64,000 nt of DNA from Plutella xylostella (lineage: Eukaryota > Arthropoda > Insecta > Lepidoptera > Plutellidae): contig NC_064001.1 in assembly GCF_932276165.1 (NCBI RefSeq), positions 8,687,501 to 8,751,500 on the forward strand. Reading direction: 5' to 3'. Each line of letters begins with the position of its first letter. Positions within the stretch are counted from its first letter, which is position 1. The notes beneath the pieces are model-generated. The model did no database searches. It was not told where the DNA came from and saw only the letters and a list, made by a program, of their open reading frames with translations. The position numbers and the translations under genes were made by a program. Below are positions 1-11,899 of this stretch, in pieces.

Positions 1-228
1 TCCTCTATTTTTCTTCACATAGGGATAGACAGCGGCGGCGGGAAGCGTTTTTGTTTTATACTATGTTTATACTAGTGACGAATAAAACGAATGACATGAA
101 GCAAGGTATTCAATGCACAAATAATTAAAAAGTTAGCGAAAATGATAAAGTTTATAGGCTGTAAACCGCACGTGAGCTATAAAACACCAGCATTGAGTAT
201 ACAACTGTACAAGAGGGTTACTCTACCT

Positions 229-1021
229 CACGGATTCACAGACCGCGGCCCGCGGGCCGCATGCGGCCCGCCGGTCGAATACTAGTGGCCCGCCGACGGC
301 AAAAATAATAGTTACCCTCGTATATTCGAAAAATATTATTTCTAAAAACAATGTTCAAAAAGTAGTTAATCACAGGCAATTCAAACAATTTCTTGATGAC
401 ATTGAAAGCGAATATAGAGATTTATTGTATTAAGGATACAGAAATAAGATGGCTAGGTCGTGGATTGACACTGGAACGATTTCTTAATTTAATAAGAAGA
501 AGAAATTCGATTTTTTCTGGCAGAAAAGCAAAGGGATGTCCAGGAACTTAAAAATCCTGATCAATGCAGTTAGAAATTATCGACATTCAAAACGACCAAG
601 ATTTACGCAGCTAATCCAACGAAAGAAAATTACTGAACTTTTACCACTGCATTGATAAAAATACGTACAAAGAGTTGCCTATAAACTCTGCTCTAAAAAT
701 ATGCCAGCTTTTTGGTTGTACCTATACCTATGTATATGTGAACAAAACTTTTCAATACTAAATCGACAAAAAAATCGAAACCGCCTTGCAAAGGAATGTT
801 TGGAAGCAGTTTTACGTGTAAATTGAAGCCAAATAAATAAATAAAAGATTATTAAGCCCTGCCACGCTTCAAAATAAATCAATTATTTTTAAATTTTAAC
901 ATTAAGTACTTATTTTCAATTCTTGATTGTCTTTAATTACCTATAAGTACTTCTGGCGGCCCGCCATCAGTTCATAATTTGTCCGAGTGGCCCCTAGTCT
1001 TGATAAGTCTGTGCATCCCTG
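229..1021 (+). mobile_element. hAT-type DNA transposon, internally deleted
   Basis: The ends are 15-bp terminal inverted repeats matching at 13 of 15 positions: CACGGATTCACAGAC at 229-243, and CAGGGATGCACAGAC read on the - strand from 1,021. An exact 8-bp target site duplication, CTCTACCT, flanks the element at 221-228 and 1,022-1,029, as expected of hAT elements. GC-rich subterminal repeats of the GCGGCCCGCC type lie inside both ends. The 793-bp interior keeps only scraps of a transposase. Boundaries are firm; the subfamily (GTF2IRD2/ZBED-like) is inferred from those scraps. Confidence 0.88.
380..826 (+). pseudogene. hAT transposase remnant (GTF2IRD2/ZBED-like)
   Basis: Two pieces of a hAT transposase survive. 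Around 437-500 the frame reads DTEIRWLGRGLTLERFL, matching the family motif usually seen as TEVRWLSRGKVL. At 701-826 a frame reads CEQNFSILNRQKNRNRLAKE then ECLEAVLRV before a stop, matching the C-terminal LFS..K...R.RL..E.LEA.LRV block of the dimerisation region. Stops and frameshifts separate them and most of the catalytic core is missing, so no active product is possible. The family assignment rests on my recall of the motifs. Confidence 0.72.
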
Positions 1022-1029
1022 CTCTACCT

Positions 1030-2007
1030 AGACAAAACATGAACGAACGAGAGCTGCCTTGCAATATGAAGAGAAGGAGTCGAGGTTATATGGAATATTC
1101 GTTTTTCATAAGCAAGAGTGACCCCACCGTTTCGACAGGACATGATGACCGATTACGGATATGTTTTATGGCGAGCTGGAAGGAGGAAAGTGGAAAGTTT
1201 CCAGGCAGTAAGTACATTTTATGGAGGTAATTCGTCAGAAAACTAAGGTTACCGGCATAATTCTTAGAATCTACCAGCTGAAAACAGTGCGCCGTTTATT
1301 ATTATTCAGTCGAATAAACTACACCCATTGGGGTATTCATTACTTGTAGGTACGTTTAGTACGTAGGTATGGGGTATGGGTCCATATTTTTATATTTGAA
1401 ACCGTCCCATATTAGGTTAACATTCCTTGTTATGTACATAGGTATAAAATAACTTTCTTCTTTCGGCAAGAAGTGAGTGCAGAAAATCCCAGAAATAGGT
1501 AAATGAATCTCGCATTTGGCCAGTCTAGACTTGGAAATGTATGCAAACGAACTAATCAGTAATCACCTTTACGGCACTCCAGACAACTATGTCCTAACAG
1601 GTCATTGACCTGTGTTAATTGTGCAGTAAAATTATGATTTATGTCTAACCAGTAACTACTTCAGAACCATTGAGTTGGGATAACACAGTAGAGCGTTATG
1701 GTTTGAAATTGCTCAAGATTTTGGGAGTAAGCCTAGAACGAGTCTTCTCGTTTGTAAATGAATAATTAGAGTATTTTTGAATACTGATATTCAGCGAATT
1801 TTTATTAATTTATTTATTTTATATTAATATAGTTTAACGGGCTTCAAACGGTTGTAATATTAGTCGAACTCTACTGAAGTAGGACCCTTACATAACAAGC
1901 CAGTGGTAGGAGTGTTTACTCATTGATAAGGAAGCTCGCCTTTCTAACGTTCGATACTCTGCAAGAGTTTAGTTTACGAATACTGCTCTCACATCGATTA
2001 ATATTTA
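1030..2007. other. AT-rich intergenic DNA, no gene seen
   Basis: No coding signature, tRNA or clear repeat boundary. The short open frame at 979-1,230 overlaps the transposon end and has no recognisable protein. Confidence 0.6.
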
Positions 2008-2009
2008 TA

Positions 2010-2287
2010 CAGGGTGTTGCAAAAAGGGTATACTAAGCCGAAACCAGCATGTGCAGCATGTTATCTAAGTCCGAAACTGAAATCAGAATTTCAATATTCG
2101 CGAAAAAAAATATTAATTCTCCATAGTAAAAAGTCACGTGACCAACTAAGTTTTTATGAAAAGTGAATATATATCTATATCTAGTTCTTTTTAGTTTTTT
2201 TCGAAATTCTGATTTCAGTTTCGGATTTAGTTATAACATGCTGCACATGCTGGTTTCGGCTTAGTATACCAATTTTGCAACACCCTG
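2010..2287. mobile_element. Mariner-like MITE with ~57-bp inverted repeats
   Basis: The sequence begins CAGGGTGTTGCAAAA and ends with its reverse complement. The arms (about 2,010-2,065 and 2,232-2,287) are nearly identical over some 57 bp and include a GCATGTGCAGCATG core. TA dinucleotides flank both ends, the target duplication of Tc1/mariner elements. There is no open frame, so it is non-autonomous. A shorter relative lies at 3,365-3,468. Confidence 0.78.
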
Positions 2288-3364
2288 TATTGTAAGTGAC
2301 ATTTTAAATCGTATTAGATGAAAAAAAATCACATTGTTAAGAAAAGGATAAAATTAATATTAAAGGAATTACAGTATGCGAAACGAAGCAAAATGTAATA
2401 ATAACGAAACAATCTCTGGTTCAAGCTATGTGTTTTGCGAAAGCCTAGCTAGAGCATTCCAAAACAATGTTTTGCAGGAGGAAATCGATTGAAATTGGCC
2501 AGTTTCTCACTTGAGTTAATTCCAAACAATGAACTTTAACTGTGGGTCATAATTAAATATTGCCTTAAGTTGTGAAGCCTACGGTAAGAGTTCATAATTA
2601 CGTACCTACACATAAACACAACCAATATCGTACACATCGATTAAAAGTAAATTACACACGTACAAATAGTTGGCCATAAATTATCAAAAGATAATAAGTA
2701 CTGATTTATTTTTATCATTGACCTGAGGGTCGACAGAACTATGTTTCATTACAAAATGCAATCCGAAGACAACCGAGACATTAGAATTGAATATATTATT
2801 TATATTAACTAAGTTATATTATTACTTACGTTTGTAAAGTAACAATATCATAATCGTATGTATATTTTTAGAACTTTTTTTAACACAGCAGCAATTTGAA
2901 TAATCCTCTGTTCCAGCAATGACATTATCAGGTAGGGGAATGCTAAAATTAATTAGGCCACTTTAAAAAAATAATTGGAATTTAGTTGCATTTAAAAACA
3001 TAATATAATAATAATAATTCTGAAAAGAGTGTCTGGATGAATGGCTAGCCAGATAATTAACTCAATAATCGGCTCATGCAAGTTCAAGGACTCTAGAATC
3101 AGATAAAACGATCAAATTCTGTCTCATTCAAATGTCATCAATCATAGTTACAGCACCGACTACCAAATATACTAAAAATGGGCGGTCCAAATATCATACT
3201 GTATGAATATGATGGATGTGATCGATAAATCGAACGATCATAGAATATATTCTACTGGTTACATGAGGCGCACTCTAGTTTAACAAAAAACAAAATAATG
3301 GGAGCTGTCGTGCAATCGGTACGTTTAATTTTAACGATTATAACGAAGGTCCAATATACATATA
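2288..3364. other. AT-rich intergenic DNA between two related MITEs
   Basis: No gene or structured RNA recognised. A short ATA/TAA microsatellite is at about 3,002-3,020. Confidence 0.55.
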
Positions 3365-3468
3365 CAGGGTGTTGCAAAAAGGGTATACTAAGCCGAAACC
3401 TACATGTGCAGCATGGTAAATTATGCAACAATAATAAATAATATACAAATAATTTTTGCAACACCCTG
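3365..3468. mobile_element. Internally deleted relative of the 2,010 MITE
   Basis: The left arm matches the 2,010-2,287 element for about 50 bp (CAGGGTGTTGCAAAAAGGG onward to the GTGCAGCATG core). The right end keeps only TTTTTGCAACACCCTG. TA flanks both ends. Confidence 0.72.
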
Positions 3469-3470
3469 TA

Positions 3471-4567
3471 TATAAGAGCACAGCAGCGCTCCAAAATTGC
3501 ACTTTGCTGTTCCTAAGCTCCTGTTGTGAGCAAACTCCTTAGCATTGACTAAAATACTTAACTTATAGGTCTATGCTGTAGGTATTGTTAGTCTATGCTC
3601 CTTAGGTGACTATTCAGATTGGTAATTAATATAATAGTTAAAAATCCGATGGCGATTGAACAAAAATAGGTTTAAATTAAGGAGATCAACAGTGCTCTAA
3701 ACTCCTGAATTTTTCAGAGAACACTAGGCTACGTATTTTAAAAAACCTGCTAAATTATGTTTTTTTCCACAAAACAATACTGAATACCTACATAAAATAA
3801 TCATGAAATCAGGAAACAAACCCACTGTAATGTCTACTCCAAGCATTAGTTCTAAAACACGATGCTCAGAGATAGGATAAAAAGTAATCTGTTAGTTTTT
3901 TATCTCGAGATCGCGCGGTCTATCGACCTTGTGAAGGCCAAATTACATAATGCTTTTTGCCTGCGGTCATTTTCTATGTGTGTTTGCTTTAACTGTAATT
4001 TATGTAGATGTATTAATTGTTTTGTGTGTTCTCTGAATGAATGAATATGCAAAAATCAATCGTCTGTTTCGTTTTTTTTAAATATCGGCTTAATTCGATT
4101 GATCGTGTTGGAATTTTGAAGTCATTTATAGTTACTTTTGTTAGGTCGTTGTCCTTTTAGGTAATATTATTTTATGCCAATTAAACTTTTTTTAGCACGA
4201 CCTATGGCTGGTTTCCGTTTGCGGGGTTCGAAACATTACAAGCACTTTACTGGAACAAGTACCTTTATTTAATATTTATACACAAATACCGGTTCGTATC
4301 ATGTACATAAGATAATTTATCTAATTCAAATTAAGTAAAATAACATAGGTACTTATTACTTTATCAAATACTTGTAAAATGGCGATAAGTTTGAACTCTA
4401 CCTACCTACTTCATGTCTCATTCATAACGTTATTTTAAGTTAGAAGGTCACCGATATCCGACTAGCTTATGAATGAAATTATAAAACGAACTTACTTATT
4501 GTAAATTTAAATTACACCGCATATCTTATTCTAGACAGTAGATACATTGGCATTGTGAATTTTAAAT
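3471..4567. other. AT-rich intergenic DNA, no gene seen
   Basis: Short open frames at 3,252-3,494 and 3,862-4,044 show no family motif and no coding bias. Confidence 0.5.
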
Positions 4568-4575
4568 GTAGTGAA

Positions 4576-4838
4576 TATCATCATCATCATCAGCCAATAA
4601 TCATCCACTGCTGGACATAGGCCTCTCCCAAGGAGCGCCACAACACTCGGTCCTCGGCCTTCCTCATCCAACCACTACCCGCCACCCGCCTAAGGTCGTC
4701 AGTCCAGCGAGCAGGAGGGCATCCCACGCTGCGTTTGCCTATTCGTGGTCTCCACTCGAGAACTCGTCTACCCCAACGGTTATCGGTTCTTCGTAGTGAA
4801 TATAGTACTAATCTAATGATAAACATCTGCCTTAACAT
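4576..4838 (-). pseudogene. LINE reverse-transcriptase C-terminal fragment
   Basis: The - strand encodes WGRRVLEWRPRIGKRSVGCP, then PARWTDDLRRVAGSGWMRKA and DRVLWRSLGEAYVQQW. This is the conserved C-terminal tail of the endonuclease/reverse-transcriptase LINE family abundant in Lepidoptera. It ends in an (ATC)n run at about 4,576-4,592, the usual 3' tail of these elements. Only the extreme 3' end inserted, typical of 5'-truncated LINE copies. Fragments of the same 3' sequence recur near 12,600, 15,810 and 59,420. Confidence 0.82.
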
Positions 4839-6760
4839 TGCTTAAGAATATACCTATTTCTGCACCTACTTTTTCTAGTTATATTATGTTATGTAGGTGG
4901 AGATTTTAGTTTTTCCTGCACAGCCCAAACCCGAGAACAATATTTTATAATTTCAGAGATAGGTAGGTAATACCTATATACGTAAAGATTAGCTCACTCC
5001 AATTCGATACTGCTCAATGTTTTTGTGCAATGTGATCTGAAAATCATGATGTTGTTTATGTAACAAACAAAGCAATGTTTTCTTGAAACTACAATCATCT
5101 TTCCTTATCTTGTTGCGCCCCTAATTATTAGCAGTTAACAGTCAACATACTGATACTGTTTTACAATAATAAATTTAAATGGCTATTTTGATGATAAGCT
5201 TTACAATTTTTACAATACTGTAGAAGTAATTACTCAGGTGTCTTGAAGTGGCTGATTTGCCTGCTTTTACTTTTAAAACACCCACTCGCAGATAATGCGT
5301 TTAGCATTAAGTCGACCCTTTGTAATTTTATTTGTAATATTTGTACAATAAAGAGTTAAATAAATAAACTTTGAAAACATCTCCACGTCTTTTTCCAGAG
5401 TTGTCAATCGCATGATATCCAGTAGATACCTACTTCATAATATGCTTGTGTGTATAAATAAACTGTTTTATCGCAGTTTTTTGGCTCAACGCTCCCGCCA
5501 TGTGTTTCTTGCCGTGACTTCGGACAAGTTCAGGGAAAATCGACATTTTGATTGATCTCCAAGAAATAGGTCAGCAGAGTTTGTTCACTGGGGAACTAAC
5601 GAAAGCTTTTACGTATATTTTTATTTTCTATAACTACCGGATTTTCTTACAGATACTTAGGATGTATTTCCCTAGTCTTATTGAAACAATGAATGGTTGC
5701 ACATTGCACACAGAAGTGTACTAGCAAATAAGTCAAATCAATTAAATATTATATTATAACCTACAAAAATGCCGGCCGGTGAACGCTTAAAGCGATTTTT
5801 CGTGGCTACCTAGTTAACGACTAAAGCTGAAAAATATGTGAAAGTAAGTAAATAATTTCCTATGTAATCGTTGAATATCTTCTCTTTTTACCTTCCAGGA
5901 AGAATAATAGTTAAATAGGCCGTGTGTAAAAGCAGTCCAAAATTATAATCGTAGGATAAATGTTTACCGCGCAATCGGGGCAAATATGGCCGCCGGTGTT
6001 AGTTTAAACAAGAAATTTGGGTTAGTTTAACAGACATTTCCCGATTTAGCTCCAAATGACACACATTACTTGTCGGGATCACACCATAATCACGTACGGC
6101 CCAAATGTGTACAGATTCAATCGCATGTCACATCTGGCTATGACGTGTCCTATTTGTCGAATCTATGACGGTTTTGTGTAAATTGATACAATATTTTAGT
6201 GAAGAGAATTTCTAGAATTTTGAATATGGAATGGTTGGTACCTAGATGAAATCAGGTCACAGATCTCGTTTGTTAGTGTTAGTGTTAGACTTGTGAATAG
6301 GTACAACCTGTTTACATCCAGTTGGTTACTTTGGTAAAACGTTTAGACTACGGTACGTTGACTCGTGTCTACACATCCATCCATTTGTGTGTATCATCGG
6401 AAATCAGTGAAAATTGTAAAATTTTGGTCGTTTTGAGCTATCAAAAATTTGTATTTGTCCAATTAATTTGTAACTAGGTACCTATATATATTCTACGTTC
6501 CGATTTACAAATCTATTTTGCTATTTTTCTTTTTCAATAATAATCAAAAGATAGACTGATAACTTTGGTTCGATTGTTATAATAATAGGTTAGCGTCAGA
6601 CAATAGTCGGTAGACATAGACAGTCGGTCTGGCAATACTGTCACGTATTATGGCGTAAGTACAACAATTTTATTTAACTAACCTAATATTTAGATATTAG
6701 GTTAGGTGAGATGCAGTCTAAAATAATGTTCTAGACTTCATGGCTGCATCTCATTGACAC
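4839..6760. other. Intergenic DNA, no gene seen
   Basis: No coding region recognised. A LINE-like A-rich 3' end with AATAAA-type motifs is at about 5,330-5,370. A near-perfect inverted repeat (TAACCTAATATTTAGATATT core) lies at 6,679-6,704. Confidence 0.5.
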
Positions 6761-6844
6761 TGTGTGTTGTATCATAAATATTACGAAGCTCTGGGTTTTT
6801 TTTTCAAATTTATTGTTGTTTTCCTCTTCTTCTTCTACCGTATC

Positions 6845-6960
6845 TTCACTACTCTCTGTGGGGGTGTATCCACTGCGGGTTCAGGCTTCTAGAGTGTTCA
6901 ACCTACCTACCAAGACATGCAGGTTCTCTCACAATGTTTTCTGCCACCGTAAAAGCGATT
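6845..6960 (-). repeat. SINE fragment (25,662/27,235 family)
   Basis: It shares the GTGGGGGTGTA, CCACTGCGGGTT, ATGCAGGTTTCCTCAC-like and TTTTC..CACCGTAA blocks with the body of the complete SINE at 25,662-25,997, in the same relative order. The tRNA-like head is missing and the match is diverged. Confidence 0.6.
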
Positions 6961-7248
6961 AGATTGCGTTGCGCTTAAATTCAAAAGAACTTCTTTCTAA
7001 ATGTCAAAATCAAAAAAAGTGTTTTGTGAGTGTGTGATTTCTTAATTATTTTGAGACTGAAGAACTATTATTAATAAGGAAATAATTTAATCATTAACTT
7101 ACCGCTGCTGCCCTAAAATTTACTTACTGCACTAAATTAATATACCTAAGTATATCATTATTAATATACAGACACTTACTTACATTGATTCTTCTACTTA
7201 AGCATAAGTATTATTAATATGTATTATTATTATTTATAGTGATCTATC

Positions 7249-7253
<5 letters not shown>

Positions 7254-7311
<58 letters not shown>
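7254..7311. repeat. (TA)n microsatellite
   Basis: About 58 bp of nearly uninterrupted TA repeats with one C interruption. Confidence 0.95.
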
Positions 7312-7312
<1 letters not shown>

Positions 7313-7639
7313 AATCCATATACATTTATTTATTATTATTATTATCTATATTTTAGTTTAGCTATATTCCATAAAATGTTTGGTTAACTACATATTACTC
7401 CATACCCAATACCCAACAATACATATTTTATTACTCAGTCGATTTATGTTTATAAATAAGAATGCATGTTTCTTTGTTTTTAAATACCAAAATGGTTAAT
7501 TTTTTGTTTAGAAGTTATTTTAATTTAATTTAATTTTATTTTGTTACTAATGAATATAAGTCAACGAAAAATGATTAGTCTTAGTAATTTAAACATTGTT
7601 TACATTTGTTTTTACTGTAAGTGCTACCTACCTTCTTTG

Positions 7640-7828
7640 TTAATATTATACCTTTTATAACCGGTACACCGGCATCCACGACACAGGCCGAGCCTAGTGT
7701 GGAAGCCACCAAAACTAGTAAATTTACTAACTCACACACTTCCAATTTAATTTCATAATATTGTACTTACTCATTTAAATTCATAGGTGTTTAAATAAAT
7801 ATTTTTGATTTTGATTTTGATTTTGAGT
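7640..7828 (+). repeat. LINE 3' end with (TTTTGA)n tail
   Basis: An ACCGGTACACCGGCATCCAC segment is followed by a TAAATAAATA polyadenylation-like run and a terminal TTTTGATTTTGATTTTGA repeat. Such simple tails mark 3' ends of several lepidopteran LINEs. No reverse-transcriptase coding sequence remains. Confidence 0.55.
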
Positions 7829-7834
7829 GGAACT

Positions 7835-7905
7835 TTTGCGGCGGGATTCGAACCCGTAATTTTTAGGTGGCCAACAGAACATCACCTGATTCTGCATGAT
7901 ACGTA
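7835..7905 (-). repeat. tRNA-related SINE fragment
   Basis: The - strand contains GGGTTCGAATCCCGCCG, a perfect Pol III B box, with a poor upstream A-box region. It cannot be folded into a full tRNA by eye. Confidence 0.5.
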
Positions 7906-9209
7906 TGTAATATTGATTTCTGTGGTGTCAGCAAAACTCACTCACTTGCGATTGACCCTGTTTTACGGTAATTCTCAGAATTAATCATAAACATAATTAT
8001 TATGATTTTGCATTTAGCACAGTATTAGTGGGGCAACGAGCTAAAAATATAAATAAAAAAAACAAATGTAAGTAACTACCTATTATGTATACTTTCGTAA
8101 AATAGAAGTAGAGATCTAGATATATTATTAGCAGCCTGTCTAGCTAGACGCCATTGACCATGTATTTTCAACTTGGCTGCATTGCGTGGAGTTTATATAC
8201 AAATAACATAGTTTTATATTTTTTAACTGCAAAATTTGCACATCACTTTTGGGGTTTAGATACTCATTTATCTATAAATAGATACCTACTTCTATTTTTT
8301 ATAATCAGCATAATTTTCAACAGCTACTGTAATTCTATTTTTATTCATAAGATTCTATCACAAATAACTTATTTCTTTCGCCTCGTCAATTCTATAGGAA
8401 CGTAATATTAATTATAAATCAATACATAACAATATGTTACTAATTAAAATTATATACCTCTCCTTAGCTTTTTTTATGTCGCAGTTCTATGTAAGTGTGT
8501 TTTTTATCTGTCTGTTTTCTTCTGATGATGATAATGAAAAGAAAAAAATAGAAAGATATAATGCTTCATAAAGGATAATAATATAAGTACTTATACATTT
8601 TATTCTTCCAACGTTAGATTGATATAACAATGGATTTTTTTACAAATAGGTACATATTATAAAGTACCAATATAGATTATTCAATTAGTCGAATTGTCTG
8701 GAATTCGATCAAGCTTAAAATAATAATTAATTACCTACCACTAGCCAACACTATCAATATTATTTTTTACAGATCGAAATAAAATAATTACCTAATTAGT
8801 CAACATAGAATTCAATACAATACTAGTAGCAACCCTAACGATCCTCTATTATTATGTGTTGGTACTCTACCTACAGTGGATAAGATTATGAGTGAAGATC
8901 ATTAACACGGGGTCATCGACCTCTTATCAGTGTTACACTAGCTCCTTCCACTGTAACTCTACTTGCTAACCTAAGTAGTAGGATAACACTTAACACAATG
9001 GCGCGAAAGTACACTTTCATTCGGATAATTCAGGACTTTCTTAGGCTCTAGCGCAGTTGAACTCAGTTACGGAAAAGTTGTTATTTGATTAATAGGTACT
9101 TAAACCTCCATAAAATTATCGAAATGTTTGTCAACCATAACTTATAAGTACGATACGACTCTACATTCTACATAGAGTGCCAAAGAAATATTTTTTGAAA
9201 ACTGAAATC
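7906..9209. other. AT-rich intergenic DNA, no gene seen
   Basis: The open frame at 8,154-8,405 is rich in hydrophobic codons because of base composition and has no recognisable family. Confidence 0.5.
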
Positions 9210-9364
9210 GACAACAGCAACTTTTGGTCATTGAAGTTTTAAATTTTGAAAATCCATGCTATTCATTTTATTCAGACAACGCAAAGAGTGTATGTAGTAT
9301 GTATAAAATAAATAGCATGGATTTTCGAAATTTAAAACTCTAATGACCAAAAGTTGTTGTTGTC
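9210..9364. repeat. 155-bp long hairpin (foldback MITE)
   Basis: Two arms of about 60 bp (9,210-9,269 and 9,305-9,364) are inverted copies with only a few mismatches. Both contain CAACTTTTGGTCATT and AAAATCCATGCTATT. A 35-bp loop separates them. No clear target duplication was found. Confidence 0.8.
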
Positions 9365-9654
9365 ATATGTATGCAGAAAAACTAAGATGTCCCTAATTGT
9401 TTGCACTGCAGTGTATTTGTAACTAAAGTGGGTGCTTTCTTACTATGCACTCAGGATGTGGCACTTGCTTACTACAAAGGGGTCTTATTTCAAGGCCTTT
9501 CTTCATACGACATTGATCCCGTGTATTGTAGATAGGGTTTCGATGTTAGTGTTTTATTTATGGAACTTATGATGAGTAAGTGTGTTCTGTAACATAATAA
9601 TATAATGTAGGTAAGTATAAGTAATGGTAGCAGTTCTGAAGGCACTAAATTTCA

Positions 9655-9800
9655 TCACGACCCATCACGTCCCCACTGCTGGGGCACGGGTCTCCTTCCA
9701 ATGAAGGAAGGGTTTTAGGCCTAGTCCACCACGCTGGCCAAGTGCGGGTTGGTGGACCGTTCGGGTTGGTGGACAGTGCGGGTGGGTGGACTATTTGTTT
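9655..9800 (+). repeat. Dispersed lepidopteran repeat with short tandem GGTTGGTGGA units
   Basis: The CCCCACTGCTGGGGCACGGG and CCACCACGCTGGCC blocks are typical of a LINE/SINE-derived sequence found widely in moth genomes. It ends in three diverged tandem units based on GCGGGTTGGTGGA. Confidence 0.6.
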
Positions 9801-10665
9801 GAATTATTTGTAAAAAAACACTTCACTAAATTTAAATTTAACCCAAAATTATTTGTAAAAAACACGCTACTATCGAGTGTTCGCGTAAACCTTATTTGAC
9901 ACTGGCTTAGTTTGACATTGCTAAAATTAAATTTGGTGCCTATAGAATCGATATCAGTTAGAAGTCATGGACAATAATAAAATTATTAAAGCATTTCTAT
10001 TTGCGCTTGTATAAAGTATTAAATTGTGCTAAAATAATGTTGTGAGAGGTAAATGTACGAGTTTTTTTTTATTCTGTAAGATAAATAATTGCAGCTACAG
10101 AATACGTATGTACGCAATTACATAAAGTACCTAGTTATGTAACTAAAACCTATGTGCATAGGTTAGTTACAGAATACAGTAACATAAAAACCCGCCTAAC
10201 CTACGTTTCCCGGCCCGAATAAAACCGCCTATCTTATCTCGTAGTCGTAAAAAAGCAATTGTAGTATTCAATAGGAGATTACATCTGTCTGAAAGCCATA
10301 GACAGTTTTGGATGTTCGACCTTCGCAGAGGCCGCGTGCGATCGACAAAGGCATCGGCATCGGTTCACGGTTATGGTCACCGCCTGGAACTATAACACTC
10401 AAAATAAGGAATTTTGTGTCATAAACACGGTTATGATCTTAATCTTTAAAAATGATTTGATTTTTTTATGTTAGGTATTTTATATTAATAATTAATCATT
10501 TTATTTTAATAAATTTTATTGCATTGTATATAGGTAGCTAGGAACAGTTATAACAATTTGAACTATGTTGATTTAAACCAAAAAATATGATTGACCAAGA
10601 GAGCTCACGCTATTTTATCGCGAATAAAGCCTGATGTCTGTAGACGCTTACAGTTTAAAGACTTA
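9801..10665. other. Intergenic DNA, no gene seen
   Basis: Contains an imperfect hairpin around 10,138-10,170 (AACCTATGTGCATAGGTT core). No coding region recognised. Confidence 0.5.
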
Positions 10666-10682
10666 AACAATTTTATTATAAT

Positions 10683-10765
10683 ATATCTGCCCCAGTCGGG
10701 GATCGAACCCGGGGCTCTTAGGTCAGCGGTCCGAGTAACCACAGCGCCATCCGGTCCCATAACGC
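10683..10765 (-). repeat. tRNA-derived SINE head
   Basis: The - strand reads GATGGCGCTGTGGTTACTCGG then GGGTTCGATCCCCGACTGGG, resembling Pol III A and B boxes, followed by GGGCAGATAT, the start of the body of the SINE seen at 63,660-63,893. The body is truncated soon after. Confidence 0.65.
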
Positions 10766-10809
10766 GTGCAGATAGAGAAAAAAATATTATGAGACAGAAA
10801 ACTTTTTGA

Positions 10810-11320
10810 TAATCGTAACTACGAATTTATTACTAAAATAACTAAACATACGATTACATGAGTCCACCCGGTATTTACTCGCGTTAACGTAAACTTTTAC
10901 AAAAAAATAATATATTGCATGTTTTTTTAAAAAAGTACTTACCTACAGCTTAATAAAATTATTAGTGTTAGAAGGCGTAACGCGAGCGCGTACTAGTTTA
11001 ATACATTTTACTAGTGTCATTAAAGTGACCTTTCTAGCAAATTTTAGCCACATAAAGATGGTACTTAGTTTAATTATAATGGACTGCCATAGAGCATCTA
11101 CTAAGTAATTAATAAAAGATAAAGTGTAGTTCACACTCGCAGGGTCAAACGCGATGACTGGACGCTGCCTTATTCTGAGGCCCAAAACTAGAGACGTATG
11201 GCGTAGCCAGTGCGAAAATTAACAAAACGACAATTTAATTGATATAAACTATTGTAAGTATTTGTAACGAGGTCATATCTATAGTTTTTTAGTACTTTTA
11301 TTCAATATTCGTACAGTATA
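10810..11320. other. AT-rich intergenic DNA, no gene seen
   Basis: The frame at 10,943-11,185 (- strand) matches no family I know. Confidence 0.5.
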
Positions 11321-11323
11321 ATT

Positions 11324-11898
11324 AGGGTTCCGTAGCCAAAATGGCAAAAACGGAACCCTTATAGTTTCGTCATGTCCGTCTGTCCGTCTGTCCGTCTGTC
11401 ACAGCCGATTTACTCGGAAACTATAAGTACTACAGTGATGAAATTTGATGGGAATATGTGTTGTATGAACCGCTACAAAAATATGACACTAAATAGTAAA
11501 AAAAAGAATTGGGGGTGGGGCCCCCCATACATGTAACTGAGGGATGAAATTTTTTTTTTCGATGTACATACCCGTGTGGGGTATCAATGGAAAGGTCTTT
11601 TAAAATGATATAAAGTTTTCTAAAAAACATTTTTCTTAAAGTGAACGGTTTTTGAGATATCAGCTCTCAAAGTCGTAAAAAGTATGTCCCCCCCCCTCTA
11701 TTTTTATAACTACGGGGTATAAAATTCTAAAAAAAATAGAGGTGATGCATGCTAATTAACTCTTTCAACGATTTTTGGTTTGATCAAAGTATCTCTTATA
11801 GTTTTTGAGATAGGTTGATTTAACTGTAATTTTGGTAATTATATTTGCTGCTACGGAACCCTTTGTGCGCGAGCCCGACTCGCACTTGGCCGGTTTTT
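11324..11898 (+). mobile_element. Foldback non-autonomous element with (GTCC/GTCT)n array
   Basis: It opens with AGGGTTCCGTAGCC, and an inverted copy, ACGGAACCCT, follows 15 bp later. Another inverted copy lies near the right end (11,851-11,862). A tetranucleotide GTCC/GTCT array lies at 11,371-11,400. The right end has a small hairpin, GCGAGCCCGACTCGC, followed by ACTTGGCCGGTTTTT. This arrangement is common in lepidopteran genomes. A Helitron-like origin is possible, but I do not see a clear CTRR end. Confidence 0.65.
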
Positions 11899-11899
11899 A

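Noticed and set aside
10943..11185. An 80-residue - strand frame
   Set aside because: No motif; composition and context are intergenic.
11371..11400. Short spaced repeats as a CRISPR array
   Set aside because: Tetranucleotide microsatellite in a eukaryotic repeat; no unique spacers.
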